This document shows, in pieces, positions 10,981-22,602 of a stretch of DNA of 64,000 nucleotides. Within the stretch, counting starts at the first letter, position 1. Every line of letters begins with the position of its first letter. The translations under genes and the position numbers were made by a program. The notes under the pieces were generated by a model. The model did not search any database and had not been told where the DNA came from. It worked only from the letters and a program-made list of their open reading frames with translations. Origin of the DNA: Anisodus tanguticus (lineage: Eukaryota > Streptophyta > Magnoliopsida > Solanales > Solanaceae); assembly GCA_034509755.1 (NCBI GenBank), contig CM067549.1, forward strand, positions 48,261,052-48,325,051, read 5' to 3'.

Positions 10981-12070
10981 GGTAATCACCGATGATGGCG
11001 CGTGGACTTGAGAGTGAGATGGAATTCAGAAGATCTAGTATTAAGCAATCTTTCGTTTTGACTCCCGAGTGAGAACGAGAAATAAGCGATGCACCATCCT
11101 TGCTTCTACATAATTTTTCATTGACTTGTAAATTCTGATTGTTGTGAAAGTTACTAAATGAATCTATTTCATTCTAATTCGAGTCATCCGGTGATGTGGT
11201 ACGTACGCCCGTCCCAAACAAACGGCTCCGAAACAAAGAAAAAAATGTGTGACGCATTCAAGAAATTCAAACTCTTTGAGTCAGTGTAGATTCGTCCTAA
11301 TATGAACCCAACAAATTCTTCTCTTTCCTCCTATGTGGAACGACGTCTCTCACATAAAGGTTTCCTCATAAGAAAAAGGCTTGTATATTTTAGAAAATTA
11401 ACATTTTGTTTTGAAAATTCTACGCAACATAATACGAATAATACTTTTTAAATGAGAAATATCATAAGCAGCAGTTCTTTACTTCTTGTATTGCCAGTCC
11501 CGGGTTAGTTTTCTTTTCTTTTTCTTAAGAGTGTATTTCAGCCCATAGTTTTTCATCTACGGCCCAACCAGTTCAGACCAGTACACATTCTCTCCGAATT
11601 GTCAATGGGCCTTAGCCCATCCATTGAGCCGCTGAAATTAATCATTCCCAGCAGTTTGGAAATACTAACACAATATCAAAATACATGCTAAGATTTGATT
11701 CTTTTATTGCAGGTGGAATTCCTCATTTTTACATTGTAATTAAGTTAATTTGTCCACTTGATCATAAAGTGTATGCTATTAGCAATGTTTTAAAGGCATT
11801 TATGGGGTGAGTCTGGGACGGAGCTATCCAAAAAGTCTACGAGGTGCAAACGAAAGACATAGATCAATAGAGTGCACGCCTTAGAATTTGGAGCGCAAGC
11901 ACCCGGCGTAAAAGCGTAAGTTCCAGGTGTAAAAGTGTACGCTATATTTGAGTTTTCCTCTTTTAAAAGTATTTTTGTTATAGACCGTATTTTTTATTAT
12001 TGGTGTAATGATATTTATATCTTATGATATCATGTTTTTATATGACGGTAGTGATTTTTTCTAAAATATA
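10981..12070. other. Non-coding DNA
   Basis: No gene or RNA recognised. The stretch 11785-11945 (aggcatttatggggtgag...; ggtgtaaaagtgtacgct) looks like a fragment of a dispersed repeat, but I cannot assign it. Confidence 0.45.
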
Positions 12071-12072
12071 TA

Positions 12073-12336
12073 CTCCCTCTGTCTCAATTTATATGACACC
12101 ATTTCCTTTTTAGTTTGTCTTAAAAAGAATCTCACATTTTCTTATTTGACAACTATTTAATGGCACCATTCTTATTTTACTCTTGTTTGGATTCCACTTA
12201 ATTTTGAACATGAACTTATTATGAGAAAAAGTAGACACTAAAATAAAAATAATTTTGTAAACATAACAAAGTCTTTCATTATTTCTTAAATTATGTGTCT
12301 GATCAAATGATGCCACATAAATTGAGATGGAAGAAG
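12073..12336. mobile_element. Stowaway MITE
   Basis: A 264-bp element with inverted ends (ctccctctgtctcaatttat at the left; inverse of cataaattgagatggaag at the right), flanked on both sides by TA (12071-12072, 12337-12338). CTCCCTCTGT ends and a TA target are the signature of Tc1/mariner-derived Stowaway MITEs. Non-coding. Confidence 0.85.
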
Positions 12337-12430
12337 TAAATAAAAAAAACAACACTCATTGAAAATTAATGTTGGCATAATAATATTCTTAAATAATACG
12401 TCTGAAATTGATAGGATAAAGATTTCATAA

Positions 12431-12917
12431 TGTAAAGGATGGATCTTGGACATAACTCAACCCTATAAGCTAGCTTTTGGGGTGAGAATTGTCCAAGTCC
12501 ATATAAGGAGTCCATGTTCCCATTCCATATCCGATGTGGGACTCAAACACTCCCCCGCACGCCCAGATCTTGTTAACTGGAGCGTGGATAATATAATTTG
12601 GGGGCCCAACATCGGTGAACAAAGAATTGGAATGTGCATGACTCTGATACCATTTAAGAATGGATCTTTGGCCTAACTCAACCCCAAAAGCTAGCTTGTA
12701 GGGTGAGGATTGTCCATGTTCCCATTCCATATCCGATGTGGGACTCTTAACACTTCCCCACACGCCCAGACCTTGTTAACTAGAACATGGATAATATAAT
12801 TTGGGGGCCCAACATCAGTGAACAAAGAATTGAAATGAGTCTGGTTCTGATGCCATGTAAAGAATGGATCTTGGGCCTAACTCAACCCAAAAGCTAGCTT
12901 GTAGGGTTAGGATTGTT
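12431..12917 (-). mobile_element. TRIM retrotransposon, tandem LTR-internal-LTR-internal-LTR
   Basis: Three copies of a ~120-bp terminal repeat (starting 12431, about 12654 and 12856; shared core ggatctt.g.c.taactcaac, ends near gatgtgggactc) alternate with two ~100-bp internal pieces. Each internal piece ends next to a terminal repeat with ctctgatacca or a variant (12641-12652, 12845-12854), the complement of the initiator-Met primer site TGGTATCAGAG. The element is therefore on the minus strand and too small to encode protein, as expected for a TRIM. The third repeat is cut at about 12917 where a Copia fragment begins. Confidence 0.7.
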
Positions 12918-13737
12918 CAGCATAAGTATGCAGAGGAGATTGTGTACAAGGCTAAAATGGTGAATTTCAAGATCATGCTCAGTCTGGTTGACTCTAAGTC
13001 AAAACTTAATGTTGTTGATGGTGATCCAGTATCCGATTCCACTATTTATAGGAGTCTTGCAGGTGCACTTCAATAACTTTCACCAAGCTTGATATTGCTT
13101 ATGATGTTCAACAGGTGTTCTTGTTTATGCATGCCCCAAGAGAGCCTCATTTTACTGCTCTTAAACGTATCATTTGATACGTTAAGGGCACACTTGATTA
13201 TGAATTACATCTATACCCCTCTGCACAAAATATGTTGTTATCATATATGGATGCAGATTGGGTAGGATGTCCGGACACGCGACGCTCCACCTCCTACTAC
13301 TGTGTGTTCTTAGGGGATAATCTCATTTCATAGTCTGCCAAGAGGCAAGCCACCTTATCCCGTTCGAGTGCAGAAGCAGAGTACAGAGGCGTTGCGAAAG
13401 GCGTTGCGAATGTTGTTGCTGAGATCTGCTGGCTTCGAAACCTTCTTTTAGAGCTCCAGTGTCCCTTGCGTAAGGCGTCTATGGTGTACTGTGATAACAT
13501 ATCCGCGATATATCTATCTCATAATCCAGTTCACCATCAGCGAACCAAGCACATTGAGATAGATATACACTTTGTTCGTGAGAAGGTTGCTATAGGTCAT
13601 GTTAAGGTGTTACATGTGCCTTGTTTGTATCAGTATGCGAATATCTTCACCAAAGGACTTCCTAGACAGCTATTCCTCGATTTCAGATCCAATCTAAGCG
13701 TCCGACCTCCTCCCGCTCCGACTGAGGGGCTGTATTA
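12918..13737 (+). pseudogene. 3' fragment of a Copia pol gene (RT end and RNase H)
   Basis: The stretch starts abruptly in the C-terminal part of a Copia reverse transcriptase (K-Y-A-E-E-I-V) and runs through to a complete-looking RNase H: D-W-V-G-C-P-D-T-R-R-S-T, S-A-E-A-E-Y-R-G-V, C-D-N-I-S-A-I-Y-L and a final I-F-T-K-G-L-P. Several stops (about 13073, 13173, 13331) and a duplicated 'gcgttgcgaa' unit near 13390-13410 break the frame. It is followed directly by one LTR. The sequence is a cousin of elements 1, 2 and 6 but clearly diverged. The 5' two-thirds of the element is gone. Confidence 0.85.
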
Positions 13738-13922
13738 GTGAATAATTATAAAATATTCCCCATATATTTTGTAATTATTAGTGTTGTTTAATTGTGATAA
13801 AGATAGGATACTTCTTATATTAGGATTCCACATTGTACACACTATATATATTTGTATTAATGAAAAAGGCTCTCTAACGGAGATTAATACAATTCTACAT
13901 CTTCACTTACCCTGGCTTCTCA
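13731..13922 (+). repeat. 3' LTR of the truncated Copia fragment
   Basis: Starts tgtattagtgaataattat right after the RNase H end, at the expected place for a 3' LTR. It has a TATA-like stretch (about 13838-13850) and ends near ttctca. No second copy exists in the window, so its end is set by eye. Confidence 0.5.
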
Positions 13923-14295
13923 CATATGAGTCGGGGGTGCATTTGATGATCGATGTAAGACATGATTAACTTATCCAAACGACTTCTCTAATTTTGATCC
14001 TAAATGTATACTACTTACAGGACAAATCAATAGAAAACGCAAAAAAATTGTGCCAAAAATATTCAGATGGTCTTTTTTTTATATTGGTTTAAAAAGAAAT
14101 CCCTTCTGCACAATATAATCCATCTTAAATTTTGTCTAATCTTATATTGACATATATTTATCATAACATTCAAATTTCTATGACATGCACAGATCTTTCA
14201 AATACATTTGACTTTAATAGCTCAATATCTACTTTATATGCATGTATTAAATTGTTGATCTAATTATTCTACAGATCTTCTTTTTCATTTGTTAG
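13923..14295. other. AT-rich non-coding DNA
   Basis: No gene or repeat recognised. Its end provides the ATATC target of element 3. Confidence 0.5.
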
Positions 14296-14300
14296 ATATC

Positions 14301-15199
14301 TGTTGGGTATTGATATTGGTGAATGGGAAATGATTGAAAAGAAAAGTGGGAGTTGTCCCACATCGGTAGTGGAAAGAAAAGTGGGAGTTCCCTCTTGCTT
14401 TATAAAATAAGCATTTGTCCCACATCGGTAGTGGAAAGAAAAGTTCTTCTACTTATAAGTAGAATTACTCCTTCTTGTCAGTAAAAGGGTTGAGGGGGCA
14501 AGGACCCCTCGCGCCGTCGTCGTCGCTCGCTCGGCTCGGCTACGGCTACGGCTACGGCTACGGCTACGGCTACGGCTACGGCTACGGATGTGTGATCTGA
14601 TTGATTGATAATCTTTTCCGATTGATTGATAATTTTTTGGACCAAATTTTCTTTAATTTTTAATTATTTAATTAATCATTATTTAATTAAATTAATTAAC
14701 TTATCCAATCCTACCCGTTAGTGACCCTGACCCGCGACCCGGCCGGATCCGCGTGTCTGACCCGCGACCCGATTTCTTTTCCTTAGTTAAATTTCCCACC
14801 ATTTTCAGTGGCTGTTCAGAAAGGTTGCAAACCTTCAGAAACAGTACTTCCATGGCTATAAATTCGTTTGATTCCTCGTAATATTACTTACGAATTTTCT
14901 CGAACAACACAAACTTCTTCTTCTTCTCGCATAAACAAATTCTCGTGTGATATACTACCGTTGAGTGGTTCGCCGCTACCGAATTTGGAGTACTACTATT
15001 CGGTAAGATAATCGTTCTATCCCGGGAGGGGATATTCCATCAACCTCGAGTACCGTGAGGGGAATAATTTCCTTAAGGACACACTTTGAACTAAGTGGGC
15101 TCGATTATATTCGAAAAAATATTTTTTATTTTTCCAACACCGATTCTTCATTATTCAACTATTATTGTTTATCGGTTTTTTGGAATACGATTAATAACA
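14301..15199 (+). repeat. 5' LTR of Copia element 3
   Basis: Starts tgttgggtattgatattgg. Contains two copies of 'cccacatcggtagtggaaag' (about 14358 and 14420), a (CGGCTA)n array at about 14530-14586, and a local duplication of 'gattgattgataat'. The last ~340 bp differ from the 3' LTR mainly at CTG/CAG sites (see findings). Confidence 0.9.
14530..14586. repeat. (CGGCTA)n array in the LTR
   Basis: About eight to nine copies of a 6-bp unit. The 3' LTR carries an interrupted version that continues as (TTCGGA)n at 20335-20430, so array length and unit differ between the two LTRs. Confidence 0.9.
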
Positions 15200-15235
15200 A
15201 TCTTAAGGAAATTATATTTTTAGATTAATCGTATT

Positions 15236-15521
15236 TTGTTTTGGAGACTAAAACCCGTGTGGTTTTCTACTCCGTGTGAAATTTCATATTCGACTTGAAG
15301 ACATAAAAACTTCGTTGGAATATTAAAGTTCATACTTGTACAATGATTTGAAGAACATAAAAACTTCATCGTTGTCGCATTCTCGTTTGGAGATTAAAAC
15401 TTGTGCGCTTTTCTACTCCATATGAATATTAGTATTCGACTCGAAGATATAAAAACTTCGTTGGAATACTAAAGTTTCATAATTATATTGCAATTTGAAG
15501 AAATAAAATCTTCATCGTTTA
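15236..15521 (+). repeat. ~145-bp tandem duplication in the leader of element 3
   Basis: The stretch from ttttggagactaaaac to cttcatcgttg (15240-15375) is repeated with substitutions at about 15385-15521 (ttggagattaaaac ... cttcatcgttt). Both units contain the motif 'ataaaaacttcgttggaata'. Non-coding leader upstream of gag. Confidence 0.7.
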
Positions 15522-15640
15522 AGTCCGTGATTGAATTGCTATTCGGTTTTATTAACTAAAACAGCTTTGTCGATCCGACAAAGTGACAAACGAATAATGG
15601 CAATTGAGACCGGAACTACCTCTCGCAATTACCGCACCAA

Positions 15641-16394
15641 ATGGTTACTCCTACAACCCGTACCGCTATGCCACCGGCCGAGAAACTCGCGAAGTTCACC
15701 GGTGCCAACTTTAAAGGATGGCAAGAAAGAATGTTCTTTTGGCTTACCACCCTTGGTATGCAAAAGTTCACCAAACAGGACCCTCCCGTGCCCGCCGCCG
15801 ACATACCCGACAACCAAAAGTTCATGGTTACCGAGGCTTGGAAACAAAGCTGATTTTTTGTGCAAAGGCTACATTTTGAGTGCCTTAGAAGATGACTTGT
15901 ACAACGTCTACAAGTGCAAGAGAGACCTCCAAAGAACTATGGAGTGCACTTGAAAAGAAGTACAAAATCGAAGATGCTTGCTTGAAGAAGTTTGTGGTTG
16001 CCAAATTCCTAGACTACAAAATGGTGGATGGAAAAACCGTTGGAACCCAAGTTCAAGAGCTTCAACTTATCTTCCATGACCTTATTGCTGAAGGTATGGT
16101 AGTAAATGAAGCATTCCAAGTGGCGCAATGATTGAGAAGTTGCCGCCCTCATGGAAAGATTTCAAGAATTATCTTAAGCACAAAAGAAAGGAAATGAAGT
16201 TGGAAGATCTTGTGATTCGTCTCAAGATCGAGGAAGATAACAAAACCGCTGAGAAGAGGTACCGTAAGACTTCACCAATTGAAGGGGCAAACATCGTTGA
16301 AGATGCTTGCTCGAAAAAGAACAAGAAAAGGAAGAGGCCTTCCGGAAAGGAGAAGGATTCCAATAAGAAAAAGTTCAAGGGCAACTCGCTTTAA
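15641..16394 (+). pseudogene. Copia gag, element 3
   Basis: Nucleocapsid/gag region in three overlapping pieces (15641-15853, 15892-16131, 16128-16394). Motifs in order: a K-F-T-G-A-N-F-K-G-W segment typical of the gag start, a UBN2-like region with V-A-K-F-L-D-Y-K-M and E-K-L-P-P-S-W, then a Lys-rich basic tail. A CCHC zinc knuckle follows across a frame break at about 16388-16430. The pieces are separated by single-base changes, one of them an A lost at a CAG site (about 16127), not by large deletions. If those are consensus errors the real gene could be much more intact. Confidence 0.8.
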
Positions 16395-16489
16395 TTGTGG
16401 GAAAGTCAAGCCACAAAACCCCGCATTGTCGTCTCCCGAAAAAGAACAAGGGAAAAGGACAAGCCAATATGGTAGAAAAGAATGATGAT

Positions 16490-17970
16490 ATGAATGATCC
16501 GTGTGCAATGCTATCGGAGTGCAATTTGGTTGGAAACCCAAAGGAGTGGTGGCTTGATTCTCGGTGCCACTCGACATGTTTGCGCTACAAAAGAAGCATT
16601 TGCAACCTATGCTCCCGCCGGACCCGAAGAGGTACTTGTTTATGGGAAATACCGCAACACCAAGGTTGAAGGATATGGGAAGATACTTCGAAGATGACTT
16701 CCTACAAGGTCCCGACTCTCAACAATGTTATGCACGTTCCAACAATTCGGAAGAATTTAGTTTCAGCCGGACTACTCGTCAAAAACGGGTTTAAGTGTGT
16801 GTTGGTTAGTGAGAAAATTGTATTAAGTAAGAATGATTTGTTCATAGGAAAGGGCTACCTCACCGAGGGCCTTTTCAAACTCAATGTAATGGTTGTTGAC
16901 AGTATTAATAAAAATTCAGCTTCGTCTTACTTATTAGAGTCAAATGATTTATGGCATGTTCGTTTAGGACATGTCAACTACAAAACCTTGCGAAAATGGA
17001 TTAATTTAGAAGTATTGCCTAAATTCGAGTGTAATAAATCTAAATGTGAAATCTGTGTTGAATCTAAGTTTATTAAACATCCATATAAGTCTATTGATAG
17101 GAATTCAAATCCTTTAGACTTAATTCACACAGATATATGTGATATGAAGTCAATACCATCTCGCGGTGGGAAAAAGTATTTTATAACTTTTATTGACGAT
17201 TGCACTCGATATTGTTATGTGTATTTGCTTAATAGTAAGGATGAAGCAATTGATGCATTTAAGCAATACAAAAACGAAGTGGAAAATCAATTGAATAAAA
17301 AGATAAAAATGATTAGAAGTGATAGGGGTGGAGAGTACGAATCTCCTTTTGCAGAGATATGTTTAGAATATGGAATTATTCATCAAACTATTGCCCCTTA
17401 CACACCACAATCAAATGGAATTGCGGAAAGGAAAAACCGAACATTAAAGGAAATGATGAATGCCTTATTAATAAGTTCCGGTTTACCGCAAAGCTTGTGG
17501 GGGAGGCTATCCTTACAAACTAACCGAATACTCAACAGGGGTGCCCCACAAAAAAAACACAATCTATTCCATATGAACTATGGAAAGGAAGAAAACCCAA
17601 CTTGAAATATTTCAAAGTGTGGGGGTGTTTAGCAAAGGTCCAAGTTCCTTTGCCCAAAAGGGTAAAAATCGGACAAAAAACTGTGGATTGTGTTTTTATT
17701 GGCTATGCTACAAACAGCAAAGCTTGTCGGTTTTTGGTTCACAAATCGGACAATCCCGAAATACATGTTAATACGGTAATTGAATCGATAATGCTGAATT
17801 CTTTGAAAACATTTATCCGTATAAAACCGAATGTGAGTCGTCAAGTGAAAGATCTAAACGACCGCGGGAAGAACCAAAGGAAAATACACCAAGTAAAAAG
17901 GATGCAAGGCGTAGCAAACGTCAAAGGACATCTACTTCCTTTGGACCGATTTTGTGACATTCTTGCTTGA
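16490..17970 (+). pseudogene. Copia protease and integrase, element 3
   Basis: The protease active-site region (W-W-L-D-S then a shifted frame at about 16557) is followed by a long integrase frame at 16694-17605. In that 303-residue frame the zinc-binding set is H88, H93, C118 and C121. The catalytic acids are D147 (I-H-T-D), D210 (I-R-S-D-R-G-G-E) and E245 (I-A-E-R-K-N), with D-35-E spacing. The C-terminal GKGR-type region continues at 17602-17970 in another frame after homopolymer-type slips around 17500-17560. Integrase inserts the cDNA. The catalytic core here looks intact in sequence but is disconnected from protease and RT. Confidence 0.85.
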
Positions 17971-19538
17971 AAATGAGCCTCAAACATTTAAAGCAACGAT
18001 GTCTTCTTCGATTCAAAGATTTTGGAAAGAGGCGGTCAATAGTGAGATTGAGTCAATTTTGAACAATCATACATGGGAATTGGTTGATCTTCCTCCCGGA
18101 AATAAACCTTTAGGATCAAAATGGATTTTTAAAAGGAAAATGAAAGTGATGGCACTATTGACAAATATAAGGCAAGACTTGTGGTCAAAGGTTATAGACA
18201 AAAAGAAGGCCTTGATTACTTTGACACATACTCGCCGGTAACAAGAATAACATCTATTCGGGTGTTAGTGGCACTGGCGGCCGTATATGGTCTTGAGATC
18301 CATCAAATGGATGTCAAGACAGCTTTCTTAAATGGAGAATTGGAGGAAGAAATTTACATTGAACAACCTGAGGGTTTTGTGGTTCCTGGTAAAGAAAGGA
18401 AAGTGTGCAAACTTGTTAAGTCACTTTATGGACTTAACAAGCACCCAAACAATGGCATGCGAAATTTGACCAAACAATGTTGGCAAATGGATTTAAGATT
18501 AATGAGTGTGACAAATGTGTTTACATTAAAAATACTCCAAATCATGAAGTCATTGTTTGTTTATATGTTGATGACATGTTGATAATGAGTAGAGATATTA
18601 CCGATATAAATGCTACGAAGCGTATGCTGGCTAGCAAATTTGATATGAAGGACTTAGGAGTTGCTGATTTGATCTTAGGTATCAGAATTCATAAAACTCC
18701 ACAAGGTCTAGCATTATCGCAGTCTCATTATATTGAAAGAGTACTTGACAAGTTTACGTATTTAAATTTCAATGTTGCAAAGACTCCAATTGATATAAGT
18801 TTTGCACTTCAAAAGAATAAAGGTGAAAGTGACTCACAATTGGACTATGCACGAGTTTTGGGAAATTTGATGTATATTATGAATTGTACACGACCAGATA
18901 TAGCATGTGCTATCAGCAAGCTAAGTCGATTCACGAGTAATCCCAATCAAACTCATTGGATGGCAATGAAACGAGTCTTGGGGCATTTAAAACACACCCA
19001 AGACTATGCTTTGCATTATAACAAATATCCCGCCGTGATCGAAGGATATAGTGATGCAAATTGGATCACCGGATCATATGAAGTTAAATCCACGAGTGGT
19101 TATGTTTTCACAATTGGGGGTGGGTCAGTGTCTTGGAAATCATCAAAACAGACATGCATCGCCCGCTCTACAATGGAATCTGAATTTATAGCTTTAGACA
19201 AAGCCGGTGAAGAAGTCGAATGGCTCCGGAATTTCTTAGAAGATATTCCATTCTCGCCCAAACCTTTGGCTCCTATATGTATACATTGTGACAACAAACA
19301 AAGAATAGGGAGGGCAGGAAGCGTAATGTACAACGGAAAATCTCGTCACATACAACGAAGACATAATACCGTTAGACAACTCCTCTCTAGTGGCGTTATC
19401 ACGATTGACTATGTAAAGTCAAGAGATAACGTGGCGGATCCGCTTACAAAAGGCTTATCTAGAGAGGGAGTTAGTAGATCATCAATGGGAATGGGGTTAA
19501 GGCCGAGGACAAGTCATCATGGCGGTAACTCTACCTAG
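17954..19538 (+). pseudogene. Copia RT-RNase H, element 3
   Basis: Reverse transcriptase starts in 17954-18241 (F-W-K-E-A-V-N, W-E-L-V-D-L-P-P-G, G-S-K-W-I-F-K), passes through 18181-18582 (H-Q-M-D-V-K-T-A-F-L-N-G) and enters the 353-codon frame 18477-19538. The Y-V-D-D catalytic box is at residues 30-33 of that frame. RNase H follows with S-D-A-N-W and the end motif D-P-L-T-K-G-L. Only single-base slips separate the frames (about 18150-18185 and 18440-18450). RT copies the RNA into cDNA and RNase H removes the template. This is the best-preserved part of element 3. Confidence 0.9.
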
Positions 19539-19540
19539 CA

Positions 19541-20114
19541 GACTAGAGATCCCAAGAGCTAGGTTCAAGGAGATCAAACAAAGTTGTGACTGACGGTTCA
19601 ACATTGTCAAATAACTCAACCCATTCTCGGATGAAGACAATGTTCAGAAATAAGGATAAAACCTCATGGCTTGTTAATGAGTTAATAAAGCATTAAGGTT
19701 CTTTAATGATTATCTAATTCGGCGAGTGTATGACCGTATAATGTGGCTATAGGACCACATGTTTAGAAATCACCTATGTGAGTGTTAAGTGTAAGCCGCT
19801 TTAAAGGGGAATGACAAGAAGGCCCATTCTCTACGCACTCATGAAACCGGAAGTGTTCATGGTCTGAAACGAACACAACCGTGAGAACCATAAATGGTTG
19901 AGGGTTGATTGTGTGACTTATGTTGTCTAGGTATACAACAAAGTTCGACGGTTCAAAGATATCAAATCTACCGATTGATCGAGTATATCCGATATAAGTT
20001 CACTACGGAAAGTTCAAAGGGAAACCTACTTATCCAGATGTAGTCAATTCTCGCTTGTATATCACACTTATCCGCACTTTTATATTATAGCCATTCCCCA
20101 TTCATGTGGGGGAT
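19541..20114 (+). other. 3' untranslated part of element 3
   Basis: Non-coding sequence between the RNase H stop and the 3' LTR, ending in the polypurine tract. No additional frame is visible. Confidence 0.7.
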
Positions 20115-21026
20115 TGTTGGGTATTGATATTGGTGAATGGGAAATGATTGGAAAGAAAAGTGGGAGTTGTCCCACATCGGTAGTGGAAAGAAAAGTGGGA
20201 GTTCCCTCTTGCTTTATAAAATAAGCATTTGTCCCACATCGGTAGTGGAAAGAAAAGTTCTTCTACTTATAAGTAGAATTACTCCTTCTTGTCAGTAAAA
20301 GGGTTGAGGGGGCAAGGACCCCTCGCGTCGTCGTCGTCGCTCGCTCGGCTCGGCTTCGGCTACGGCTACGGCTACGGCTACGGCTCGGCTTCGGCTACGG
20401 CTACGGCTTCGGATTCGGATTCGGATTCGGTCAAATGATCTGATTGATTGATAATCTTTTTGGACCAAATTTTCTTTAATTTTTAATTATTTAATTAATC
20501 ATTATTTAATTAAATTAATTAACTTATCCAATCCTACCCGTTAGTGACCCTGACCCGCGACCCGGCCGGATCCGCGTGTCTGACCCGCGACCCGATTTCT
20601 TTTCCTTATTTAAATTTCCCACTATTTTCAGTGGCTGTTCAGAAAGGTTGCAAACCTTCAGAAACAGTACTTCCATGGCTATAAATTCGTTTGATTCCTC
20701 AGAATATTACTTACGAATTTTCTGAACAACACAAACTTCTTCTTCTTCTTCGCATAAACAAATTCGTGTGATATACTACTGTTGAGTGGTTCGCCGCTAC
20801 CGGAATTTGGAGTACTACTATTCTGGTAAGATAATCGTTCTATCCTGGGAGGGGATATTCCATCAACCTCGAGTACTGTGAGGGGAATAATTTCCTTAAG
20901 GACACACTTTGAACTAAGTGGGCTCGATTATATTCTGAAAAAATATTTTTTATTTTTCCAACACTGATTCTGTTCATTATTCAACTATTATTGTTTACTG
21001 GTTTTTTGGAATACAGATTAATAACA
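20115..21026 (+). repeat. 3' LTR of Copia element 3
   Basis: 912 bp, from tgttgggtattgatattgg to aataaca, followed by the ATATC target copy. Keeps CTG/CAG trinucleotides where the 5' LTR has CG-containing variants. Confidence 0.9.
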
Positions 21027-21031
21027 ATATC

Positions 21032-21639
21032 TTCCAACACATAACATCCTGGTTGTGTTTCATAGTTGAGCTGATCGCTGAAACTTGAACACTCAAATAT
21101 TTTTGAAAGCATTAATTGGTTATTAACGCAGAAAAAGCTCTTCTTTTTTGGCAACACAAATTATAGCTTGAGAAATATAGATGAGAAGGCAACAGATTAA
21201 ATAGCTGTTGAAAGACAACGGCATAATAGGAAACCTGAGAATGAAATTTTTATTGGTAGGACGCGCTTTTTCTGAATAAGATTATGAGGTCCGGATATAA
21301 TTGAGCTTTAATATTGCAGATATCGGACATCGGTGGGAAACTTAAAACAAAGAAGCTATTTCATATTCCTTCCTAATTAAGGATATAGATACAATGGCTG
21401 CAACTCACAATTCAAATAATAATTGTCCGTTCCCTGAATACTGTCGCTGCAAGGATTCATTATTATTTAGCTTATTTTGACGTGACCGTTTTAGTTCACA
21501 TAAATTTTGATTAGAGTAGGACCATGATCATTTATTGATTTTCAACCTATTTTTAACCGTTAATGAGAATATTATTTTTGCAGAGAACTATCATGATGAT
21601 TGAGGAACGACAAGTTAAGGTGATTCGCCATCGATTTCG
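21032..21639. other. Non-coding DNA
   Basis: No gene or known repeat recognised. It is the continuation of the locus into which element 3 inserted. Confidence 0.5.
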
Positions 21640-22303
21640 TCATTCTAGAAGGTGTTTGGTTATAATATTTTTCTAGTATAGAAAATGGTATATTTTCTGT
21701 TTCTCTCGAACTATATTCGTTGGAGGTTCTGATCTAATCCCTTTCCGTTTAGTTTATCTCTTATCTTTTGGTTAATATGTTGTAATAATGCAATAGTTGC
21801 ATAAAACTTGACACTACAATCTAGAAGGTCATGAGATTGACCCAAAACAAACAAATATGTAAGTAAAGGTTTTATCAAATATGTAAGTAGAGGACATTAA
21901 GGATACCTTTACAATAAAAAACAGGCACTTGATGAAATTTGGCAACCGTTTATTTTTAATCAAAGAGAAAATGAGATATCTTGCTCTCTAATAATTTGAA
22001 TAAAATAATGTGACTTTTTCAAAAAAAAAAATAAATCAGATCTCTTATGTGGAATGAAGATCTCTTATAAAAATGTCAATAAAACTAAAAAAAATTATAA
22101 AAGGATAAAAAATCATTTCTCTCCAATCATTTAGCATAACATTGTGATTTTACGTCATTCAATTGATATTTAAATGTAGTGAATTCAGTTATATAAGTGG
22201 AGTTTGTGATGCGGGTTCTCAATACTAATTTCGTTCCATGAATCTATTTCATTCAAGTATTGAATAATTTGAATTGTCTCAAGGAATGACAATAATCCAC
22301 TTT
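21640..22303. repeat. Segmental duplication copy A, part 1
   Basis: Aligns with 54690-54828 plus about 57015-57425. Shared runs include 'attatattcgttgga', 'gttgtaataatgcaat', 'acccaaaacaaacaaatatg' and 'cacttgatgaaatttggcaa'. Copy A lacks the TRIM and solo LTR present in copy B. Copy B lacks Copia element 2. Confidence 0.8.
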
Positions 22304-22308
22304 ATTAA

Positions 22309-22602
22309 TGAAAGAAATAATTTCTTAATTATTTTTATTAATGAAATAGTATATATACAATTTACAATTTCCTATAATAAAAAACATATTCCTACTCTAA
22401 TCCCAAAACCATATTCTAGTAGTATAAGACTCCTATAATTATGGTAAGTATACAATACAAATTAATGTACAATATTACCTAAAACCATGGGCTATATATG
22501 GACTATATACACAGAATATACGGACTGGACTATACCAAAAATATATACAAAACTGTGATATACATTAAGTGTATATCACGTGTATATATTCTATATTTAT
22601 CA
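22309..22602 (-). repeat. 3' LTR of Copia element 2
   Basis: 294 bp, tgaaagaaataattt to atatttatca. Adjoins the RNase H end at 22603. Confidence 0.92.

Larger units (their letters stand above)
14301..21026 (+). mobile_element. Copia element 3 with ~900-bp LTRs
   Basis: A complete LTR retrotransposon with a perfect 5-bp target duplication ATATC (14296-14300 and 21027-21031). The LTRs are 14301-15199 and 20115-21026. A purine-rich tract (catgtgggggat) lies directly before the 3' LTR. The internal order is gag, protease, integrase, RT, RNase H. Protein motifs resemble the Tnt1/Tork-like side of Copia rather than elements 1, 2 and 6. No TGGTATCAGAG primer site follows the 5' LTR, so priming must use another tRNA or tRNA segment. 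Coding frames carry many single-base breaks. Confidence 0.9.
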
